Source: Parasphingorhabdus sp. SCSIO 66989 (GTDB taxonomy: Bacteria; Pseudomonadota; Alphaproteobacteria; Sphingomonadales; Sphingomonadaceae). From it: a stretch of DNA of 64,000 nucleotides. The notes under the pieces were generated by a model. That model saw only the letters and a list, made by a program, of their open reading frames with translations. It was not told the origin of the DNA and made no database searches. The translations under genes were made by a program, and so were the position numbers. Of the stretch, positions 60,801-64,000 are shown piece by piece (within the stretch, counting starts at the first letter, position 1; each line of letters starts with the position of its first letter). The stretch covers positions 2,765,501 to 2,829,500 of the forward strand of contig NZ_CP136594.1 in the NCBI RefSeq assembly GCF_032852305.1. The letters run 5' to 3'.

Positions 60801-62457
60801 ATGAAGGCCCACTCGCCAAGGAATCGTTGCCGATAGCGGTTGCGCGACTATCGGCTGCGGTCGCGCGGACGCCTATGGCCGTTGCGTTGATCGCATCGGC
60901 AGCAGCGTTATCACCGATCGCAAGGCCGCCATCAGCGCGCGCGACGGCGTCGTGGCCAATCGCCACCGCCGAAACGCCAGAACTGTTGGCCTGGTCTCCC
61001 ACAGCAATCGAAAGGGTATTGCTGGCAACTGCGCTATCGCCGATTGCCAGCGATTCTTGCCCACTGGCGATTGCGCCCGCGCCCAGGCTGATCGCTTCGG
61101 GATTGGAAGCGACAGCATCGCCGCCAATCGCAATCGTCTCGGCACCAGAAGCCTGCGCGCCCAGAGTATTACCATCTGAAAGATCGCCGCCTATTGCGAT
61201 AGAACCGGAATTGGTCGCACCGCTTTGCTGCCCCAGGGCAACTGCGGCGAAGCCGGTAGCCAAGGAATCCGCGCCCACTGCAACAGTTCCGTCGGTTTGT
61301 GCGCTCGCTCTGGTGCCCAAGCTAATGGCGTTTGATCCAACAGTAGTGGCCGACCGTCCCAATGCGATGCCAAACGCTCCCATTGTGTTGGCCTCTTGGC
61401 CGATGGCGATGCTTTCCAGGTTTATCGCAGATGCTCCAACACCGAGCGCAATCGCATCCAATCCGCTGGCCGTCGGCAGCGTCCCGGTGGAATTAACGTC
61501 GAGATAGGCGGCACTTGCGGTTGCGGCGTTGAGCTGGGCGAGATTGACCGCGTCTGTGTCCTGGGTTCCCGCTGCGACATTGACGATCTGGCGCTCACTT
61601 CCGGCAGAGCCCACAGAGACCGTGTTGTCGCGGTCAGCGAAGGAGCCCGCGCCGAGCGCGACCGATGCGAGACCATTTGCGGTAGCATTCGACCCGAAGG
61701 CGATGGCTTCATCGGCATTGGCGGCGGTGTCCGTACCAATCGCGATGGCCTCGGCCGCCAGCGCCTGAGCGCCAACATTGCCGTCGTCACCACCATCACC
61801 GCCAATAGCAATCGCCCTGTTCTCGGTTGCCTCGGAGCGATCACCAACACTGAGTGAAGCAATGCCGCCCGCATCAGCCTCTCGGCCCAGTGCGATGGCG
61901 GCGGTTCCAATGGCATCCGCATCATCACCTATGGCAACGCTTCGGTTCCCAGACGCAACAGAGGCATTACCAATGGCAACTGTGTCAACAGCTTCTGCTC
62001 TGGAGGCATCGCCGATGGCGATCGCATTTTCTCGGCTCGCCGTTGATTGCGGGCCAATTGCCAACGCGTTCTCACCCTCAGCCAACGAGTTGCGCCCCAT
62101 AGCGAGAGCGCCTTCTGCCAGCGCGTCTGCATTGGAACCCAGAGCGGTTGCGCCATTGCTGTCTGCTGTCGCACCATTACCAAGAGCTGTTGCATTGTTT
62201 CCCGTTGCGGTGGCAGAAGCCCCTATAGCGGTTGCATTATTTCCGGTTGCATCGGCCCCGACGCCGCAAGCCAAGGAGTCGTTGTCACCGTTCGAATTGG
62301 CGCCGCCATCATTGTCGCCCGGGTCTGCGATGCCATTGTCATTGCGATCAAGCAAACAGTCCTCCGCCTGTGCAGGCTCTGGTGTGAGCAGCACAGCGGA
62401 TGCTGTGGCCAGAGCACAGGCAGAAAGAATCGTAGAGCTGAGAAGACGGACACGCAT
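54895..62457 (-). CDS. Giant trimeric autotransporter adhesin (YadA-like)
   Basis: 2,520 residues from the ATG at 62457 (GGGAGG upstream). Signal peptide MRVRLLSSTILSACALATASAVLLTPEPAQA. Then an acidic Asn/Asp segment (DRNDNGIADPGDNDGG) that looks like a calcium loop, followed by very many 14-residue left-handed beta-roll head repeats of the type ATAIGxxAxAxG. Eight neck modules (ERQIVNVAAGTxDTDAVNLAQL type) are seen near nucleotides 61,590, 59,590, 58,960, 58,080, 57,810, 57,290, 57,010 and 56,480. Ala/Asp-rich coiled-coil stalks (SDATQALADAADAQ) follow necks 5, 7 and 8. The C-terminal 95 residues, ending in AGIAGEF, are the YadA anchor barrel. It should form a long surface fibre for attachment or self-adhesion. 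It is divergent to the winged-helix regulator. Confidence 0.95.
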   Translation of the reverse strand: MRVRLLSSTILSACALATASAVLLTPEPAQAEDCLLDRNDNGIADPGDNDGGANSNGDNDSLACGVGADATGNNATAIGASATATGNNATALGNGATADSNGATALGSNADALAEGALAMGRNSLAEGENALAIGPQSTASRENAIAIGDASRAEAVDTVAIGNASVASGNRSVAIGDDADAIGTAAIALGREADAGGIASLSVGDRSEATENRAIAIGGDGGDDGNVGAQALAAEAIAIGTDTAANADEAIAFGSNATANGLASVALGAGSFADRDNTVSVGSAGSERQIVNVAAGTQDTDAVNLAQLNAATASAAYLDVNSTGTLPTASGLDAIALGVGASAINLESIAIGQEANTMGAFGIALGRSATTVGSNAISLGTRASAQTDGTVAVGADSLATGFAAVALGQQSGATNSGSIAIGGDLSDGNTLGAQASGAETIAIGGDAVASNPEAISLGAGAIASGQESLAIGDSAVASNTLSIAVGDQANSSGVSAVAIGHDAVARADGGLAIGDNAAADAINATAIGVRATAADSRATAIGNDSLASGPSSAAFGRRANAGGEASLAMGFDARAAGGDSISIGSASSSAGLEGIALGRSANASGVFAVAVGTGSQASGLSAQAFGSGAQAPGANSLAFGTGSFATGINASAMGNNAFANADNASALGTNAFADANNAIAIGNNSIATDEGNVAIGGDSSGLDGLGAQATGGLATAIGADAVASATGAVAVGQLAVATLTGATSVGTEASATGASSVAFGTLAVASGGDTVAIGGIAQATGRQAVAVGRASDATADGAIAIGGDGEDSGTDGAQALGVSAIAIGRDATSSGSNSIALGRLSTSDGTGAMAIGSGTVATSFGALAVGNSADAMGFQATAIGSSAIAEADNATAVGDDANAQGSNSTALGSQALAVADNSVALGGDAEANASLSVALGRASIADRANTVSVGSAGSERQIVNVAAGTEDTDAVNLAQLNAATTDDDYLDVNSTARQPIASGLNAIALGPQAEASGAQSQAFGFGAIAEANFATAIGPNARSTASGAIAIGQLSEATGPGGIAIGPGSIASGTTATAIGTGANAAGVEATALGDGASAEADEAIAIGKRSIAQAENSASFGSNALAAAENSLAFGADTAANAVGSVALGANAIADRENTISVGAAGSERQIVNVAAGTEDTDAVNLAQLNAATADDDYLDVNSTGAQPSATGDDAIALGEDAQAIGAQSLAVGTLSSAAGEAAIASGFGSSASGNSAIAVGIDALANASDAIALGSLTQATGLNAIAIGDGAQASELNAVAIAELSRASALNAVAIGVEANASDTNAVAIAVGSQASASNSVAISSGANASASNAVAIATSANASASNALAIGVSSNAGGRDSVALGIQANSSGASALSLGAESIAGADSAVAIGRLTSATAENAIALGANAQANLVNSVALGAASVADRANTVSVGSAGSERQIVNLAAGTEDTDAVNLAQLNSAISGVSAGADSDYIVANSTGAQPVALGEDAVAIGELSQANAINSVALGANAVADRANTVSVGAVGSERQIANVASGTQGTDAVNLTQLDGVQAIADAAQLDATQALSDAAAAQTSANTAQGDADQALINAASAQGDATQALADAATAQTTADGAQSDATQALSDASDAQASANAAQSDATQALADAADAQADADSNAAELAFFAANGTGAASVTGANSVAIGAGSIADQDNTVSVGAAGNERRIVNVAGGTDDNDAATIGQLNTAIANVSTGGNAFIAINSTGLAASAVGADAVAIGRASDASADNSVALGNGSVANRINSLSVGAVGSERQITNVAAGTQGTDAVNLAQLDGVQMIADAAQLDATQALADASDAQMSADAAQSDATLALDNAADARLVADAAQSDANQALVDAADAQSAAQDAQTDADANAVQLAYFDVNSTETGALASGDGSIAIGPNALVGAGGTNSIAFGNGANVGMGVVNSVALGAGSVADRANSLSIGSPGNERQIVNVASGVQDSDAANVAQLKAVQGSASAAQAAADAAQSDASQALSDAANAQTSADDALAHNLVQDGLIAGNSAAAASAQNDASQALSDAAAAQSTAYSAITNAASAQSTADNALADANTALAQNQAQDDLIANNAAAAANAQGDATQALADAAAAQARADDAFANAATAQQTADQARDEARDAMMTATQAGADSAEALQQADAAFERAVEAQADADTARSEAMQAQLDADAALALAETNSEELEYLAVNSTGAGASAAGMDAVALGGESNAAGDRSVAIGYQAMAQDGQAVSIGYSNMASGDGAVAIGNPNTATGTGAVALGATNSANGTGAVAIGNLNVANGNGAVALGNGAMATADGAVAIGTGAVADRPNLIALGSEVSTYRAAGITSDASNAAQQGAVSLVTTDAMGNLGTSSLSLASLGQLDGRVATLEGQMVAAFDLANTVDRDAQRGIAAIAAQANPHFPSEVGKTSYASNFAVYRGEVGFSLGLMHRLDSETPFAVTAGVSYAGGNSTAVRAGIAGEF

Positions 62458-62533
62458 TTGCAAACCTCCCAAAAACATGCCGACGGCAAGTCATGCTGGA
62501 AGCAGGAAACAATTGCAGCGTCGGGCCGAGGCC

Positions 62534-62546
62534 AGGGTCAGGACCC
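62534..62546. repeat. Isolated copy of the MITE-like terminus
   Basis: AGGGTCAGGACCC, the same 13 bases as the left end of the element at 53213, in the leader between the adhesin and its divergent regulator. A matching second end was not found, so it may be a remnant or chance. Confidence 0.4.
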
Positions 62547-62639
62547 TGACACCCCACGCCATCTGCGTTCTTTCACGATTGGCCGCTTTGCAATCGACCT
62601 CGTAAAATCCTCGACATTTCCAAAACAAATCACAATAAT

Positions 62640-62659
62640 CCGACGCAGATTTGTGTCGG
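62640..62659. promoter_or_regulatory. Candidate operator between the adhesin and winged-helix regulator
   Basis: CCGACGCA-GATT-TGTGTCGG, an inverted repeat of 8-4-8 with one mismatch, near the middle of the 265-base divergent gap. It is the only strong symmetric site there. A second, terminator-like hairpin, CTCTGCT-N9-AGCAGAG followed by TTTT, lies at 62667-62693 in the leader of the regulator and could act as an attenuator. Confidence 0.45.
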
Positions 62660-62722
62660 CGCTATGCTCTGCTGCCTTTGCGAGCAGAGTTTTCGGGCTG
62701 ACTCGCTGATTGGCAAAGTCGC

Positions 62723-64000
62723 ATGCTGTACCGATTTGACGGCTATTCACTGGACAGCGACAGGTTCATCCTGACGGACGAGGCTGGCGAAACCATCCCG
62801 CTCGAGCCACGCGCCCTGGAGCTTCTCCTCCTACTTGTCCGACATGCCGGCAAGATGGTCAGCAAAGAAACCATCTTTCAGGAGATATGGGGCAGACTGC
62901 ACGTCTCGCGCTCGGTGCTGCCATTTCAGGTAAGCGCGATCCGCAAAGCGCTTTGCGACACGCAAAAGCCGTATCGCACTGTCGAGACTGTACATGGCAA
63001 AGGCCTGCGGTTTTTGGTTCAAGTGCAGCAGTTTGAAGACCCGGACCGACCAATTCCGCATGCCGCTATTGTTGCGGCTGACATATCGGCTCCTGCGGGC
63101 GAACGTGACCAGCTGCAAAGCAGTCTTATCGGGAAACGACCCGGCATAGCTGTCTTGCCCTTCACCCAGCGCAAAGAAGAGGACGCGCCGCCTGGTCTGG
63201 GCTCGGCGATTGCTGTGGATGTGATCACCGCTCTGTCGCGCCAGACTTCGCTGCGGGTGACCGCGCGGGGCTCCAGCTTCCTGCTTGATGGGCCCAATGT
63301 GTCGCCCTTGGCTGTCAGGTCAGCGCTCGGCACCGACTATAGCCTGAGCGGCCAGATTTCATCGGCTGGAGAGAAGCTGCACATCTATAGCGAACTGGCA
63401 GACACCCATGGCCAGCATATCGTCTGGGCCGATACATTCGAGATTGATCTGCGCGGTGTCCATCAAACACGCGATATGATTGCCGGGCAGATTGTTGACC
63501 ATATCCAGAGCGAGGTATCGCGTGCCGAAGCCAAGCGAGTACGGTTGCACCAGCCTGAAAGCCTGACCGCATGGCAGGCCTTTCATGTCGGCGATGCCCT
63601 CCTGTTTCGCCGCGGGCAGGACAATATATTGCGTGCGCGGACATATTTTGAGCGATCGGTTGCCATCGACCCCGACTTCGCCCATGCCTGGGCCGGGCTG
63701 GCGCACACCTATGCATTTGAGCTTATTCACAAGCCATTTGGTGACAACCGTCTGGCGAACCGGATGCTGATGCAATGCGCCGAGAAGGCGATGCGCGCTG
63801 ATCCCCATGATCCAGCCGCGCATATGACCATGGGGCGCGCCGTCGGTATGAGCGACAGCAGGGAGTCGCCCGAACCATGGCTCGATACTGCGGTGAAACT
63901 GGCACCCAGCTACGCCTTTGCGCATCAGCAACTGGGATTGTTTCTCTCTACCGGCGACAATCGGGAAAAGGCGACAGAACACTCCAACGCCTCGATCCTG
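62723..64000 (+). CDS. Winged-helix/TPR transcriptional regulator (CadC/HilA-like), runs off the window
   Basis: At least 426 residues with no stop before the window ends. Residues 1-100 are an OmpR/CadC-type winged helix: FDGYSLDSDRFILTDEAGETIPLEPRALELLLLLVRHAGKMVSKETIFQEIWG, then VSAIRKALCDTQKPYRTVETVHGKGLRFLV. No receiver domain and no membrane segment follow up to the edge. A TolB/FlgO-like domain comes next (GIAVLPFTQR...IAVDVITALSRQTSLRVTARGSSFLL, about 140-275), then TPR-like repeats (ARTYFERSVAIDPDFAHAWAGLAHTYAFEL onward). HilA-like proteins combine such parts and control surface or secretion genes. The divergent adhesin is the obvious candidate target. Confidence 0.85.
   Translation, partial: MLYRFDGYSLDSDRFILTDEAGETIPLEPRALELLLLLVRHAGKMVSKETIFQEIWGRLHVSRSVLPFQVSAIRKALCDTQKPYRTVETVHGKGLRFLVQVQQFEDPDRPIPHAAIVAADISAPAGERDQLQSSLIGKRPGIAVLPFTQRKEEDAPPGLGSAIAVDVITALSRQTSLRVTARGSSFLLDGPNVSPLAVRSALGTDYSLSGQISSAGEKLHIYSELADTHGQHIVWADTFEIDLRGVHQTRDMIAGQIVDHIQSEVSRAEAKRVRLHQPESLTAWQAFHVGDALLFRRGQDNILRARTYFERSVAIDPDFAHAWAGLAHTYAFELIHKPFGDNRLANRMLMQCAEKAMRADPHDPAAHMTMGRAVGMSDSRESPEPWLDTAVKLAPSYAFAHQQLGLFLSTGDNREKATEHSNASIL

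Noticed and set aside
54895-62457. Regular short-period repeats that might suggest a CRISPR array or satellite
   Set aside because: The periodicity is 42 bases with variable sequence and one open frame, coding for 14-residue head repeats of an autotransporter; there are no conserved direct repeats with unique spacers.
1-64000. tRNA, rRNA, integrase, phage or toxin-antitoxin genes
   Set aside because: None was recognised on either strand; the only mobile-type sequences are the non-coding palindromic elements listed.

Overview
The window looks like chromosomal DNA of a flagellated alphaproteobacterium, most likely a member of the Sphingomonadales. The evidence is the protein character throughout, the single-polar-type flagellar gene order, the M13 peptidase and DevBCA-type exporter, the CHAT/CHASE2 pair, and the short palindromic repeats (the tcattgcgag...caatccag and ctgagcttgtcgaag types). 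No rRNA, tRNA, CRISPR array, intact transposase gene or phage gene was seen.

Layout. (1) 1-14.8 kb is a housekeeping/accessory block. It holds the start of a probable CHASE2-domain sensor, a TPR-CHAT protein, a nitroreductase, a soluble sugar (sorbosone-type) dehydrogenase, a Na+/Ca2+ exchanger, an exported M13 metallopeptidase, and a four-gene ABC/TolC efflux operon with a divergent TetR regulator. (2) 14.8-53.0 kb is an almost complete flagellar island. Reading outwards on the minus strand are motA-motB and flgBCDEFGHIJKL. On the plus strand are a second stator-like pair, flgA, flgM and a flgN-like gene, then a lytic transglycosylase, flhA and fliA. Three flagellin genes on the minus strand follow. 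Next come a sigma-54 activator with fliEFGHIJ, fliKLMNOPQR-flhB and fliDS on the plus strand, and a second sigma-54 activator on the minus strand. Chemotaxis genes, fliA's partner rpoN, and flhF/flhG are not in the window. (3) 53.0-64.0 kb is an accessory region. It has a structured 270-bp inverted-repeat element, an AppA-like BLUF photoreceptor with a SCHIC/B12-like domain, a 2,520-residue trimeric autotransporter adhesin, and a divergent winged-helix/TPR regulator that runs off the end.

How it works together. The promoters can be read directly. Five sites match sigma-54 (TGGCAC-N5-TTGC type with the invariant GG-N10-GC) in front of flgB, flgA, the transglycosylase-flhA-fliA operon, the activator-fliEFGHIJ operon and fliK. 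Seven sites of the form TTAA/TAAA-N15-(G/A)CCGTTAC or GA lie in front of all three flagellins, motA, the second stator pair, flgM and fliD, as expected for sigma-28 (FliA, encoded here) held by FlgM (also here). Two CGGCAA-N4-TTGCCG palindromes, resembling the Caulobacter FlbD ftr site, sit at enhancer distance from the flgB promoter. The inferred cascade is FleQ-like activator (no sigma-54 site of its own seen) to sigma-54 genes including the FlbD-like activator and fliA, then sigma-28 genes.

The most interesting points are the second sigma-28-controlled stator-like pair, the AppA-type light sensor beside motility and adhesion genes, the palindromic repeat fused in frame to the start of flgI, the nested-hairpin mobile-element-like sequence, and the giant adhesin with its own divergent regulator. 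All functional statements come from reading sequence and known families; no search was run.
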